This document shows, piece by piece, positions 15,317 to 25,269 of a stretch of DNA of 50,705 bases. The first letter of the stretch is position 1, and the number at the start of each line of letters is the position of its first letter. The notes beneath the pieces are model-generated. The model ran no database searches. It was not told the DNA's origin and saw only the letters and a program-made list of their open reading frames with translations. The position numbers and the translations under genes were made by a program. This DNA comes from Bacillota bacterium (GTDB lineage Bacteria > Bacillota > Clostridia > Tissierellales > Tissierellaceae): positions 1 to 50,705 of the forward strand of contig JAEWGC010000047.1 in the NCBI GenBank assembly GCA_023388495.1, in the 5' to 3' direction.

Positions 15317-16696
15317 ATGAATATTTCTGTTATATTAGCAGCAGGTGAAGGTACGAGAATGAAATCAAAGCTTTCTAAGGTATTACATAAGGTTTGTGGA
15401 AAACCCATATTAGAATATGTGATAAAGGCTAGTGAAGGTGCAGGAACAGAAAAAAATATAGTTATTGTAGGCCATGGCGGAGAGATGGTTAAGGAATATT
15501 TCAAAGAGGAGCCTATAATATTTAAAGATCAACCTATCGGTGAAGATGTTCCATATGGTACTGGGTTTGCTGTAATGCAGGCAGTAGAACATATAGAAGA
15601 TGATAGTACAGTAGTTATTCTTTATGGTGATACACCTCTTATTACAGAGTCTACTATAAATAAGTTGATGAATTATCATAATGAAAATGAATTTCAAGGA
15701 ACTGTACTTACAGCCATTTTAGATAATCCTACTGGATATGGCAGGATTATAAGAGAAGATACTGGCGAAATATTAAAGATTGTAGAAGAGAAAGACGCTT
15801 CACAAGATGAAAAGAAAATAAAAGAAATTAACTCTGGTATATATTGCTTTAAAGGAAAGCTGCTTAAATATGCCTTAGGTAAGATTAATAACAATAATGC
15901 TCAAAATGAATATTATGTTACGGACGTTATAGGTATACTAAAGGAAGAAGGCCATAAGGTTGGAGCTTATATCATTGAAGATGCTAATGAGATACATGGT
16001 GTCAACTCTAGAGTTCAATTAGCGTTTAGTGAAGACATAATGAGAAAAAGAATCAATACCCACCATATGATAAACGGTGTTACTATAATAAATCCAGATA
16101 ATACTTATATTGAAGATGGAGTTAGAATAGGTAGAGATACAGTTATTTATCCTGGCGTGAGTTTAGAAGGAAGTACTGAAATAGGAGAAGATTGTATTAT
16201 TAGAAACAACTCTAGGATTGTTAATAGTATAATTCATAATGGAGTCAGTGTTGAGTCTTCAACCATAGAAGATAGTATTGTGGGAGAAAATACTCATATA
16301 GGACCTTATGCACATCTCAGACCTAATAGCCGTCTTGGAAAAAATATTAAAATTGGAAATTTTGTTGAAGTAAAGAATGCAACTCTTAAAGATAATACTA
16401 AAGCTAGCCATTTGTCCTATATAGGGGATGCTGATGTTGGGTATAATGTAAATATAGGATGCGGTGTTGTTTTTGTAAATTATAATGGAAAAGAGAAGTT
16501 TAGGACTAATGTAGGAGATAATGCTTTTATTGGCAGCAACTCTAATTTAGTTGCTCCAGTTAATGTAGACTCATGGGGATATGTAGCAGCAGGATCTACC
16601 ATAACTAAAGAAGTAAAAGAAGGTACGTTATCAATTGCTAGGGCACCCCAAGTAAATAAAGAAGGCTGGGTAGAAAGAAAAGGTTACAAAAAATAA
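15317..16696 (+). CDS. glmU: Bifunctional GlmU: glucosamine-1-P acetyltransferase / GlcNAc-1-P uridylyltransferase
   Basis: 459 residues, making UDP-GlcNAc for the cell wall. The N-terminal uridylyltransferase (about 1-230) has L-A-A-G-E-G-T-R-M-K-S-K-L-S-K and Y-G-D-T-P-L. The C-terminal part (about 250-455) is a left-handed beta helix of hexapeptide repeats with the acetyltransferase blocks R-P-N-S-R-L and N-Y-N-G-K-E-K. Start ATG 15317 with GAGGTG upstream. The stop codon runs into a TAATAAA heptamer tract, and prs follows 35 nt later, so the two are probably co-transcribed as in B. subtilis (gcaD-prs). Confidence 0.97.
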   Translation: MNISVILAAGEGTRMKSKLSKVLHKVCGKPILEYVIKASEGAGTEKNIVIVGHGGEMVKEYFKEEPIIFKDQPIGEDVPYGTGFAVMQAVEHIEDDSTVVILYGDTPLITESTINKLMNYHNENEFQGTVLTAILDNPTGYGRIIREDTGEILKIVEEKDASQDEKKIKEINSGIYCFKGKLLKYALGKINNNNAQNEYYVTDVIGILKEEGHKVGAYIIEDANEIHGVNSRVQLAFSEDIMRKRINTHHMINGVTIINPDNTYIEDGVRIGRDTVIYPGVSLEGSTEIGEDCIIRNNSRIVNSIIHNGVSVESSTIEDSIVGENTHIGPYAHLRPNSRLGKNIKIGNFVEVKNATLKDNTKASHLSYIGDADVGYNVNIGCGVVFVNYNGKEKFRTNVGDNAFIGSNSNLVAPVNVDSWGYVAAGSTITKEVKEGTLSIARAPQVNKEGWVERKGYKK

Positions 16697-16714
16697 TAAA
16701 TAATAAATAAACTT
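16693..16714. repeat. Short tandem heptamer tract (AAATAAT) after glmU
   Basis: About three copies of the heptamer, starting at the last codon and stop of glmU. It is the complement of the ATTATTT tract at 7005-7036. Confidence 0.6.
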
Positions 16715-16731
16715 AGGAGGAATATTTTAAA

Positions 16732-17679
16732 ATGAATTTATGTATGGGCGGAATCAAGGTTTTTTCAGGTAATGCAAATAGGGAGTTGGCAGAAAAGATC
16801 TGTAAAGAACTAGGCATGCCACTTGGAACATGTGATGTAAGTCAATTTAGTGATGGAGAGATAAATGTAAATATTAGCGAAACTGTTAGAGGTATAGATG
16901 TTTTTATAGTGCAACCAACAAACTCTCCTGTAAATGATAATCTAATGGAAACTTTAATACTTATAGATGCAGTAAAAAGAGCATCTGCAGGCAGAGTTAA
17001 TGCTGTAGTGCCATACTATGGTTATGCTAGACAGGATAGAAAGACTAAGGCAAGAGAGCCAATAACAGCTAAATTAGTAGCAAATCTATTTACTACAGCT
17101 GGTGCAGATAGGGTAATAACTATGGATTTACATGCTGCTCAAATTCAAGGATATTTTGATATACCAGTTGACCATCTTTCAGGTGTACCTATATTAGCAG
17201 AGTACTTTAAGGATATCGTAGATGAAGAAACAGTCGTAGTATCTCCTGATTTAGGTGGAGTAACTAGAGCTAGATCCTTTGCAAATCTATTAGATCTTCC
17301 AATAGCAATTATAGAGAAAAGAAGACCTAAAGCAAATGTTTCGGAGGTTATGAATGTTATAGGAGATATAAATGGCAAAAATGTAATATTAATTGATGAT
17401 ATAATAGATACAGCAGGAACAATAGCTAAGGCAGCAAGTGTATTAAAAAACTTTGGAGCTAAAAAGGTATATGGCTGTGCTACTCATGGAGTATTATCAG
17501 GTCCAGCTATAGAAAGAATAAGAGATTCAGAATTAGAAAGATTTGTTATTACAGATACAATACCTCTTCCAGAAGAAAAGAAAATTGATAAAATAGAAAT
17601 AGTATCTGTTGCACCTTTATTTGCTGAAGCCATAAGAAGAATTCATGACAATGAGTCTGTAAGCAAATTATTTGAATAG
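16732..17679 (+). CDS. prs: Ribose-phosphate pyrophosphokinase (PRPP synthetase)
   Basis: 315 residues, class I. It makes PRPP from ribose-5-phosphate and ATP, feeding xpt, hpt and nucleotide synthesis. Seen: F-S-D-G-E-I (flexible loop region), D-L-H-A-A-Q-I-Q-G-Y-F near 130, and the PRPP-binding loop D-D-I-I-D-T-A-G-T-I near 222. ATG 16732 follows TTAGGAGGA. Upstream is glmU, and pth follows after 20 nt without a terminator. Confidence 0.97.
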   Translation: MNLCMGGIKVFSGNANRELAEKICKELGMPLGTCDVSQFSDGEINVNISETVRGIDVFIVQPTNSPVNDNLMETLILIDAVKRASAGRVNAVVPYYGYARQDRKTKAREPITAKLVANLFTTAGADRVITMDLHAAQIQGYFDIPVDHLSGVPILAEYFKDIVDEETVVVSPDLGGVTRARSFANLLDLPIAIIEKRRPKANVSEVMNVIGDINGKNVILIDDIIDTAGTIAKAASVLKNFGAKKVYGCATHGVLSGPAIERIRDSELERFVITDTIPLPEEKKIDKIEIVSVAPLFAEAIRRIHDNESVSKLFE

Positions 17680-17699
17680 AAATAACAGGAGATGATTTT

Positions 17700-18281
17700 T
17701 TGTTTGTTGTAGTAGGATTAGGAAATCCTGGTAAGGAATATGCTGGTACAAGGCATAATGTGGGATTTGACGCAATAGATTTACTAGCAGAAAGAAATAA
17801 TATTAAAATAAATAAGATAAAATTTAAATCTGTTTATGGTGAGGGAACTATTGGGAATGAAAAGGTTCTTCTAGTAAAACCGCAGACCTATATGAATAAT
17901 AGCGGGATTACTGTAAGAGATATATCTAATTTTTATAAGGTTCCACCAGAAAATATTATAGTCATTGTTGATGATATTGATATCCCTTTTGCATCTGTCA
18001 GGATAAAAAGAAAAGGAAGCGCTGGGTCCCATAATGGATTAAAATCTATAATATACTTACTTCAAAGAGATGATTTTCCTAGGGTAAAAATAGGTATTGG
18101 GAAAAAACATGAAAATCAAGATTTAGCCAACTTTGTTTTAAGCAGATTTCCAAAAGAAGAAAGAACCATTATAGAAGAATCTATTTTAACTGGAGCCGAG
18201 TCAGTAGAAGCAATTATAAAATATGGAATAGAAGAAGCAATGAATGAATTCAATACTAAAGGAAGTAGGGCCCAGGATTAA
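17700..18281 (+). CDS. pth: Peptidyl-tRNA hydrolase
   Basis: 193 residues. It releases peptides from peptidyl-tRNA that drops off ribosomes. G-L-G-N-P-G (6-11), the catalytic His19 in T-R-H-N-V-G, the Y-M-N-N-S-G block, and D-D-I-D-I-P near 92-97 with the catalytic-site Asp are all present. The start is TTG 17700, the only codon in reach of AGGAGATG. In B. subtilis a ctc gene separates prs from this gene (spoVC); here ctc is absent. A hairpin overlaps the stop codon. Confidence 0.95.
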   Translation: MFVVVGLGNPGKEYAGTRHNVGFDAIDLLAERNNIKINKIKFKSVYGEGTIGNEKVLLVKPQTYMNNSGITVRDISNFYKVPPENIIVIVDDIDIPFASVRIKRKGSAGSHNGLKSIIYLLQRDDFPRVKIGIGKKHENQDLANFVLSRFPKEERTIIEESILTGAESVEAIIKYGIEEAMNEFNTKGSRAQD

Positions 18282-18300
18282 ACCTGGGCTATGGTCTTTT
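18267..18300 (+). terminator. Hairpin at the end of pth, possible weak terminator
   Basis: GCCCAGG/CCTGGGC (18270-18276 with 18283-18289). The T-rich tail is displaced (TATGGTCTTTT), and mfd starts 28 nt later, so read-through is likely. Confidence 0.4.
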
Positions 18301-18316
18301 CCGAAGGAGTGAAGGT

Positions 18317-21300
18317 ATGCTAAATTTTTTAGTAGATCCGCTAAACAACTTAGACGCTTATAATAAATTAAAGATAGATATAGAAAAAGGAAATAGTCCT
18401 ATAGCGACTTTCGGCATCATCGATGAAAGTATAGGACATATTCTTTATGCTCTAAAGGAGCATACTAAAAGACAAATGCTCATAATAACCTACAACGATA
18501 TAAGAAGTAGAAGAATTTATGAGGATATAAGGAATTTAGGAAACGAAAACGTATTTTTACTTCCAAAAAGAGAATTAGTTTTTTATGAAGTAGATGCCTT
18601 TAGCTACGAGAATATCAATAAAAGACTAGGAATTGTATCTAGACTTATAGAAGGTGAAGATATGCTAGTCATAACTTCTATAGAGGCTATACTTCATAAA
18701 CTTATGTCTAAAGAAATTTTCAAATCCTATTCAGGTGAGATGACAGTAGGGGAAGAGATAAATTTAGATAATTTAATCCAACTACTAATAGAGGGTGGAT
18801 ATGAGAGAGTAAATATGGTAGAGGGTATAGGTCAGTTTAGCATAAGGGGAGGAATTATAGACTTCTTTCCACCATATAGTCTAAACCCTGTTAGAATTGA
18901 ATTATTTGACGAGGAGATTGACTCTATACGAACCTTTGATATTACTAATCAAAGGTCTATGGAAACACTTGAACATACGAAAGTGTTTCCAGTAAAGGAA
19001 ATTTTAATATTAGACGAGTATAGGGAGCCCATAATGAAAAAGTTAGATAAGGATTTAACTAAATCCCTATCTAAGTCAAAAGTCAGCACAATAGAGAAAG
19101 AAAACTTAGAAAATAAGTTTAATAAATATAAGGAACATTTATCTGAAAAATTATTTATATCTAACAGGGATATGATAGTTCCATATATAGATGATAAAGA
19201 TTTATCATCTATAGTAGATTATTTTAAAGATGATGCCGTAATTTATATAGATGAACCTAAGAGGATAGAAGAAAGTGTAAAAAATATAAGAGATGACTTT
19301 AACTTAAAGTTTACGGACCTTTATGAAGTTGGAGAGGTTCTATCTTCACATGTCAATATTCTTTATAACTATGATGATTTGTTAGAGGGAATACAGGCAA
19401 GGATATGTGTTACAAACAGTGCATTACTTAGCAGTGATAACAATTTTATGCCTAAATCTATACATAACTTTTCTGTAAAGGGAATGCATTCTTATCATAA
19501 TAAAATGGATATCTTAAAGGAAGATATTAATCACTTTAAATATAGAGGCTACAAGATTATCATATTATCCGGAACAGAGGAGAGAGGTAGAAGGCTTCAT
19601 AAAACATTATTAGATATGGATGTAGAATCTAATTTTATAATAGATAAGGATACTGAAATTAAGTCTTCTCAAGTATTTATTACACCTGGTAGCATTCAAG
19701 GAGGCTTCGAATATCCTAATTTAAAACTTATTGTAATAAGTGATAAAGAAATATTTGGCGCTGGAAAGAAGAAGGGGACGAAATTTAAGAAAAAGGATCC
19801 TACAAAAGCTATTAGTTTTTCTGATTTAAATGTAGGTGATTATGTAGTACATGAAAACCATGGAATAGGTAGATATGAGGGTGTAGAACAACTAAATATA
19901 CAAGGTATAAAGAAGGATTACCTTACTATAAGATATAAGGGCGAGGATAAACTATATGTACCTATAGATCAAATGCATTTGATTCAGAAGTATATTGGTT
20001 CGGAGAGTATAAAGCCAAAGATAAACAAGCTTTCTAGTGCAGAATGGGCTAGAACAAAAGAAAAGGCTAAGAAGGCCGTAGAAGATATGGCCCATGATTT
20101 GCTAGAGCTATATGCCAAGAGAGAAAGTTACAAGGGGTTTGCATTCTCTAGGGATGGAGAATGGCAACGTCAATTTGAAGATTTATTCCCTTATGAAGAA
20201 ACAGAGGGCCAATATAGAAGTATTGTTGAAATCAAGAAAGACATGGAAAGAGAAAAGCCTATGGATAGGCTCCTTTGTGGTGATGTAGGCTATGGTAAAA
20301 CAGAAGTGGCTTTGAGGGCTGCATTTAAGGCAGTTATGGATGGAAAACAAGTCGCATTTTTAGTACCTACGACTATTCTTGCTCAGCAACATTATAATAC
20401 TATAATGGAGAGATTTGCCAATTTCCCTGTAAAGATTGCAACCCTTAGTAGGTTTAGGACTAAAGCAGAACAAAAACTCGCAATTGATAATATTAGAACA
20501 GGCGTTGTAGATATTGTAGTAGGTACCCATAGATTGTTATCTAAAGATGTCTCCTTTAGCGACTTAGGCCTCTTAATTATAGACGAGGAACAACGCTTTG
20601 GTGTAAAGCATAAGGAAGCACTTAAAAAATTTAAGGAAACAGTAGATGTACTTACACTTACGGCTACTCCTATACCTAGGACACTACATATGTCCTTATC
20701 AGGCATTAGAGATATGTCTGTTATTGAGGATCCCCCAGAGGAAAGATATCCTGTACAAACCTATGTAGTTGAATTTAATGAACAAATGATTAGAGATGCA
20801 ATAATAAAGGAAATTGCTCGTGGAGGTCAAGCTTACTTTGTATATAATAGGGTTGAAACCATAGATAAGATAGCCTCTATGCTTAGAAAGCTAGTACCAG
20901 AGGCGAGATTTGGTATAGGTCATGGTCAAATGTCAGAGAGAGAACTAGAAAAGGTAATGGTAGGTTTTTTAGAGAAGGAAATAGATGTATTAGTATGTAC
21001 TACTATTATTGAAACTGGTTTAGATATTCCAAATGTTAATACTATAATAATCCATGATGCTGATAAAATGGGACTATCTCAACTATATCAGCTTAGGGGA
21101 AGGGTAGGAAGATCTAATAGAATTGCTTATGGTTATTTTACCTATGAAAAGAACAAGGTCTTATCAGAAGTTGCCGAGAAAAGACTTAGAGCCATCAAGG
21201 AATTTACAGAATTTGGTTCAGGATTTAAAATTGCCATGAGAGACTTAGAAATAAGAGGGGCTGGTAATCTTCTTGGATTAGAGCAACATGGTCATATTGA

Positions 21301-21835
21301 GGCTATAGGGTATGATTTGTATGTTAAGTTTTTAAGTGAGGCAATTAGAAGGTTAAAGGGAGAAAAGCTTGAAGAACATATAGATACTACAGTCGACATA
21401 AAAGTTGACGGGTATATTAAGTCTAGATATATTGAAGATGAAGAACAAAAAATAGAGGTATATAAAAAGATTGCTTCAATTTCTAATATGGATGAATATA
21501 GTGAATTACTAGATGAGTTAATAGATAGATTTGGAGACCTTCCTAAGGAAGTAGAAAATCTAATGGATATCTCTTATGTTAGATATTTAGGTAGTAAAAA
21601 TAATATTAAAAGCATTACTCAATCAAATAAAGATATTATTTTGGAATTTGGTTCTACTGATAACCTTTCATTAGAGTTGTTACATTTCTTATCTACGGAA
21701 TATGGAAGAAGATTATCATTTGATTTATCTACAGACCCCTCTTTTAAGTTTAGAGTGAAGGATAATATCTTAAATGAATTAAAAACCTTGGTTGAAAAAA
21801 TAAATGGTTTTAATCATGGACAAAATAATATATAA
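18317..21835 (+). CDS. mfd: Transcription-repair coupling factor
   Basis: 1172 residues, the full length for Mfd. It removes RNA polymerase stalled at DNA damage and recruits UvrA. The N-terminal UvrB-like region carries I-R-G-G-I-I-D-F-F-P-P near 175. The polymerase-interacting domain (about 510-560) begins V-G-D-Y-V-V-H-E-N-H-G-I-G-R. The RecG-like translocase has Walker A G-D-V-G-Y-G-K-T-E near 655, D-E-E-Q near 755, and the R-G-R-V-G-R motif VI region near 930. The C-terminal TRCF domain is present. ATG 18317 with AAGGAG upstream. It is part of the conserved pth-mfd-prsA order. Confidence 0.98.
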   Translation: MLNFLVDPLNNLDAYNKLKIDIEKGNSPIATFGIIDESIGHILYALKEHTKRQMLIITYNDIRSRRIYEDIRNLGNENVFLLPKRELVFYEVDAFSYENINKRLGIVSRLIEGEDMLVITSIEAILHKLMSKEIFKSYSGEMTVGEEINLDNLIQLLIEGGYERVNMVEGIGQFSIRGGIIDFFPPYSLNPVRIELFDEEIDSIRTFDITNQRSMETLEHTKVFPVKEILILDEYREPIMKKLDKDLTKSLSKSKVSTIEKENLENKFNKYKEHLSEKLFISNRDMIVPYIDDKDLSSIVDYFKDDAVIYIDEPKRIEESVKNIRDDFNLKFTDLYEVGEVLSSHVNILYNYDDLLEGIQARICVTNSALLSSDNNFMPKSIHNFSVKGMHSYHNKMDILKEDINHFKYRGYKIIILSGTEERGRRLHKTLLDMDVESNFIIDKDTEIKSSQVFITPGSIQGGFEYPNLKLIVISDKEIFGAGKKKGTKFKKKDPTKAISFSDLNVGDYVVHENHGIGRYEGVEQLNIQGIKKDYLTIRYKGEDKLYVPIDQMHLIQKYIGSESIKPKINKLSSAEWARTKEKAKKAVEDMAHDLLELYAKRESYKGFAFSRDGEWQRQFEDLFPYEETEGQYRSIVEIKKDMEREKPMDRLLCGDVGYGKTEVALRAAFKAVMDGKQVAFLVPTTILAQQHYNTIMERFANFPVKIATLSRFRTKAEQKLAIDNIRTGVVDIVVGTHRLLSKDVSFSDLGLLIIDEEQRFGVKHKEALKKFKETVDVLTLTATPIPRTLHMSLSGIRDMSVIEDPPEERYPVQTYVVEFNEQMIRDAIIKEIARGGQAYFVYNRVETIDKIASMLRKLVPEARFGIGHGQMSERELEKVMVGFLEKEIDVLVCTTIIETGLDIPNVNTIIIHDADKMGLSQLYQLRGRVGRSNRIAYGYFTYEKNKVLSEVAEKRLRAIKEFTEFGSGFKIAMRDLEIRGAGNLLGLEQHGHIEAIGYDLYVKFLSEAIRRLKGEKLEEHIDTTVDIKVDGYIKSRYIEDEEQKIEVYKKIASISNMDEYSELLDELIDRFGDLPKEVENLMDISYVRYLGSKNNIKSITQSNKDIILEFGSTDNLSLELLHFLSTEYGRRLSFDLSTDPSFKFRVKDNILNELKTLVEKINGFNHGQNNI

Positions 21836-21875
21836 TATATAGGGATTAGTAAATAGATAAGAGAGGATGTTATAA

Positions 21876-22820
21876 TTGAATAAGATAAAATTTAAAAGAT
21901 TTACAATAGTAGGATTAATATTAGCACTTGTTTTATCTGTAAGTGGATGTAAAAAGGAAGAAGCTTTTGTGGCGAAGGTAAATGGTGAAGGAATTACACA
22001 ACAAGAATTTGATAGTGATTTCCAAGTATATAAGAAAATTTACGAGCAACAACTTGGAGAAAATGCTATGTCCCAAGCTGGAGAAGATGGTAAAACTTTA
22101 GAAGAATCTCTTAAAGAAGATATAGTTGAAAAACTAATAATGGAAAAAATTGTGGCACAAGAAGCAAAAAAGATGGATATCAATGTTACTTCTGAAGAAA
22201 TCCAAGAACAAATGGGACAGTATATCGCTGCTATGGGTGGACAAGAAAAATTTGATGAGTTTTTAAAATCTAATGAAATATCAAAAGAATTCTTTGAAGA
22301 AAATTTAAAAAAAGAATTATTATTTAATAAACATAGAGAAGCTTTTATGAATAATACTACAATAGATGAAAAAGAAGCAAAAGATTACTTTGAAGCTAAT
22401 AAAGATGATTTAATAGTAGTAAGAGCAAGTCATATTTTAGTTAAGACTGAAGAAGAAGGAAAAGAAGTACTAAAAAGACTTAATGGTGGGGAAGAATTTT
22501 CCAAACTAGCTTTAGAATTATCTATTGATAAGGCATCTGCAGAGCAAGGTGGAGACCTAGGATATTTTGGTAAGAGAAGTATGATTGCTGAATTCCAAGA
22601 TGCAGCCTTTGCTTTAAATGTAGGGGAAACAAGTGGTTTAGTTAAGACAGAAGTGGGCTATCATATTATCAGAGTTGAAGACAGAAAAGATACCTATGAA
22701 TCATTAAAAGATGATATGACTTCAATATTAAAAGAAAATAAATATCTAGAAAAAATTCAAGAACTGAGAGAAAGCGCTAAGGTTAAAGTTTTTTTAGATA
22801 ATAAAGCTAAAACTAAATAG
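21876..22820 (+). CDS. prsA: PrsA-like peptidyl-prolyl isomerase lipoprotein
   Basis: 314 residues. The lipoprotein signal peptide has its hydrophobic stretch at 9-22 and lipobox V-S-G-C with Cys25 as the lipidated residue. A SurA-like helical N-domain (about 30-175) is followed by a parvulin rotamase (about 180-275) starting V-R-A-S-H-I-L-V-K-T and containing G-G-D-L-G-Y-F-G. It folds secreted proteins on the outer membrane face. The start is TTG 21876, with GAGAGGATG upstream. It lies 40 nt after mfd, and a strong terminator follows. The gene occupies the same place in other clostridia. Confidence 0.93.
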   Translation: MNKIKFKRFTIVGLILALVLSVSGCKKEEAFVAKVNGEGITQQEFDSDFQVYKKIYEQQLGENAMSQAGEDGKTLEESLKEDIVEKLIMEKIVAQEAKKMDINVTSEEIQEQMGQYIAAMGGQEKFDEFLKSNEISKEFFEENLKKELLFNKHREAFMNNTTIDEKEAKDYFEANKDDLIVVRASHILVKTEEEGKEVLKRLNGGEEFSKLALELSIDKASAEQGGDLGYFGKRSMIAEFQDAAFALNVGETSGLVKTEVGYHIIRVEDRKDTYESLKDDMTSILKENKYLEKIQELRESAKVKVFLDNKAKTK

Positions 22821-22837
22821 ATTTTAAAAGTGAGTAA

Positions 22838-22877
22838 ATTGCGACAGTAGATAGTTTTCTGTCGCAATATTATTTTT
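22838..22877 (+). terminator. Terminator of the mfd-prsA unit
   Basis: ATTGCGACAG/CTGTCGCAAT stem and a T-rich tail. Confidence 0.9.
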
Positions 22878-22984
22878 AAGTTAATTAATGTAAATACATT
22901 AACCTAATCTTGCAAAGATGTATAAAATTTTCCTTTTAGTTAAATAATAATCTCACTACACAATTATTGTTGAGGAGGTTAATA

Positions 22985-23536
22985 ATGAAAGCTACAGGAA
23001 TTGTTAGAAGAATAGATGAATTAGGTAGAGTTGTAATTCCAAAAGAAATAAGAAGAACGTTAAGAATTAGAGAAGGTGATCCTTTAGAAATATTTACTGA
23101 TAGGGAAGGTCAAGTAATACTTAAAAAATATTCTCCTATTGGGGAATTAACGGAGTTTGCACAAGAGTATTGCGATTCTCTTCATGAAAGTACAAATCAT
23201 ACTGCTATGATATCGGATAGAGATTTTATAATAGCTATATCTGGAGGATCTAAAAGAGAATATTTAGAGAAAAGAATTAGTCCAGAGCTGGAGAAATTAA
23301 CGGAAAATAGGAGTACTTATTCAACTAATGGTGATAATAAGCCTATGAAGATAACATATGAGGACCCTAATACAGATAAGTACACAGCACAGGTCATTGC
23401 ACCTATAATTATGCAAGGAGATCCTATAGGTTCTGTAATACTAGTATCAAAAGAATCAAATGCAGTTATGGGTGATTTAGAAATAAAACTAACAGAAACG
23501 GCAGCAGGATTCCTATCTAAGCAAATGGAAAGTTAA
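22985..23536 (+). CDS. spoVT: Stage V sporulation protein T (AbrB-type regulator)
   Basis: 183 residues. The N-terminal swapped-hairpin DNA-binding domain M-K-A-T-G-I-V-R-R-I-D-E-L-G-R-V-V-I-P-K is followed by a C-terminal GAF-like domain (about 55-180). In Bacillus it tunes forespore (sigma-G) genes. ATG 22985 has GAGGAGGTTA directly upstream; the longer reading from 22967 would start inside that ribosome site. Own terminator downstream. A weak sigma-G-like arrangement (GTATA, 18 nt, AATAATA) precedes it but lacks the conserved C of the -10. Confidence 0.97.
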   Translation: MKATGIVRRIDELGRVVIPKEIRRTLRIREGDPLEIFTDREGQVILKKYSPIGELTEFAQEYCDSLHESTNHTAMISDRDFIIAISGGSKREYLEKRISPELEKLTENRSTYSTNGDNKPMKITYEDPNTDKYTAQVIAPIIMQGDPIGSVILVSKESNAVMGDLEIKLTETAAGFLSKQMES

Positions 23537-23540
23537 TAAG

Positions 23541-23563
23541 CCTACCCTTAAGGGTAGGTTTTA
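23541..23563 (+). terminator. Terminator of spoVT
   Basis: CCTACCC/GGGTAGG with a TTAA loop and a TTTT tail. Confidence 0.88.
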
Positions 23564-23631
23564 TCATTTTTGTATTATTTTGTATGTTTAAGTGATATAA
23601 TATAAAAGATTATGTTTTAGGGGGAAAATAA

Positions 23632-25242
23632 ATGACTAAGAAGAATAACTTTCTAAGAGGAGCAGCTATTTTAGGCATAGCAGGAGTAATCGTAAAGATT
23701 CTCGGAGCAATATATAGGCTACCTCTATCTAATATAATAAAATCTGAAGGTATGGGATATTACCAAACGGCCTATCCTTTATACAACTTGCTACTTACCA
23801 TATCTACTGCAGGTTTTCCTATAGCAATAGCAAAACTAGTATCAGAGAAAAGAGCTTTGGGAGACTTTAAGGGAGCACACAAGGTTTTTAAGGTTGCGCT
23901 TACAGGACTTTTTATAGGAGGGCTACTTACGTCTTTATTTGTGTATTTTACAGCAGATAATATAGTAGAAAGATTAGGAAATAGCAATGCTTATTATGCC
24001 TTAATTGCATTGATACCAGCATTGTTTTTCGTACCTATTATGTCTGCCTTTAGAGGATTTTTTCAGGGTCATCAATTAATGACACCAACAGCTTTATCTC
24101 AAATAGCAGAACAATTTATTCGAGTTGCTTCAGGTCTACTTCTTACCTCTCTCTTGTTAAATAGAGGAATACCTGTTGCAGCTGGGGGAGCATCCCTTGG
24201 TGGCTCCATAGGAGCTATTGCAGGAACAATTACGGTTATATTTATCTATTTCTATAGAAGAAAAGAAACTATAAAAGAAATAAGGAATACTACGTATATA
24301 GGGGAATATGAAGTTGGTAGTATTATAAAAGATCTTCTTATAATAGCTATTCCAATAACATTGGGTTCTTCTATTGTACCTATAATGGACACAATAGATG
24401 TTGCCATTGTATTAAAAAGACTTCAACTTATAGGATATACTGAGAAACTGGCAAATGATTTATATGGAAACTTAAAGGGTATGGCACAAACATTAATCAA
24501 TTTACCTCAAGTATTTTCTGTAGCCATATCAATGAGTTTAGTACCTGCTATATCTGATGCAAGTGCTAGGATGAAAAAACAAGAAATGGGTTCCATTATC
24601 TCCTCGGGAATTAGGATTGCTTTATTAATTGGATTACCCTGTGCATTTGGATTATTTGTACTTTCCAGACCTATAATTGAATTATTATATTATAAAAATG
24701 AAATGGATACTATAATTAATGTTAGTAATTCCTTAACTATTTTATCTTTTAGTGTAATATTTTTAACTATGGTTCAAATCTTTTCTGCTATATTACAGGG
24801 CTTAGGTAAGCAAGGAATACCAGCCATAAACTTACTTATTGGAGCTGTAGTTAAAGTAATACTTTCATATACATTAACAGTTATACCTAATATAAATATC
24901 TATGGTGCAGCTATTTCTACAGTTGCAGCCTATGGAATAGCAGCTATTTTGGATTTGATTAGTGTAATAAGATATACTAAGATAAAGTTAAATTTTAAGG
25001 ATGTATTTATTAAACCCTTTATATCGTCTCTAGGAATGGCTATAATAGCTTTTGTTTCATATATATTTATAATGGATATAGTAGGTGGAAAGCTGGCAAC
25101 TATAGTATCTATATTAATAGGTGGAGTAGCCTATATTATACTTTTAGTTATAACAGGCTCTATTACAGGAGAGGACTTGAGTTTATTGCCTAAGGGTGAT
25201 AAAATAGGGAAAAAATTAGATAAATTTAAGTTAATTAAATAG
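23632..25242 (+). CDS. yabM: SpoVB/YabM-family polysaccharide flippase (MOP superfamily)
   Basis: 536 residues and about 14 predicted membrane helices, starting with F-L-R-G-A-A-I-L-G-I-A-G-V-I-V-K and containing F-R-G-F-F-Q-G near 140, typical of SpoVB/MurJ-like MOP exporters that flip lipid-linked wall precursors. In B. subtilis the gene at this position is yabM; the SpoVB assignment versus YabM is by location. ATG 23632 has GGGGGAAA upstream. yabN follows 27 nt later with no terminator. Confidence 0.88.
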   Translation: MTKKNNFLRGAAILGIAGVIVKILGAIYRLPLSNIIKSEGMGYYQTAYPLYNLLLTISTAGFPIAIAKLVSEKRALGDFKGAHKVFKVALTGLFIGGLLTSLFVYFTADNIVERLGNSNAYYALIALIPALFFVPIMSAFRGFFQGHQLMTPTALSQIAEQFIRVASGLLLTSLLLNRGIPVAAGGASLGGSIGAIAGTITVIFIYFYRRKETIKEIRNTTYIGEYEVGSIIKDLLIIAIPITLGSSIVPIMDTIDVAIVLKRLQLIGYTEKLANDLYGNLKGMAQTLINLPQVFSVAISMSLVPAISDASARMKKQEMGSIISSGIRIALLIGLPCAFGLFVLSRPIIELLYYKNEMDTIINVSNSLTILSFSVIFLTMVQIFSAILQGLGKQGIPAINLLIGAVVKVILSYTLTVIPNINIYGAAISTVAAYGIAAILDLISVIRYTKIKLNFKDVFIKPFISSLGMAIIAFVSYIFIMDIVGGKLATIVSILIGGVAYIILLVITGSITGEDLSLLPKGDKIGKKLDKFKLIK

Positions 25243-25269
25243 TTAATGTATATACAAAGGAGAAGAGTT

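Noticed and set aside
22930..22965. Possible sigma-G promoter before spoVT (GTATA, 18 nt, AATAATA)
   Set aside because: The -10 lacks the conserved leading C, and AT-rich DNA gives many such partial matches.
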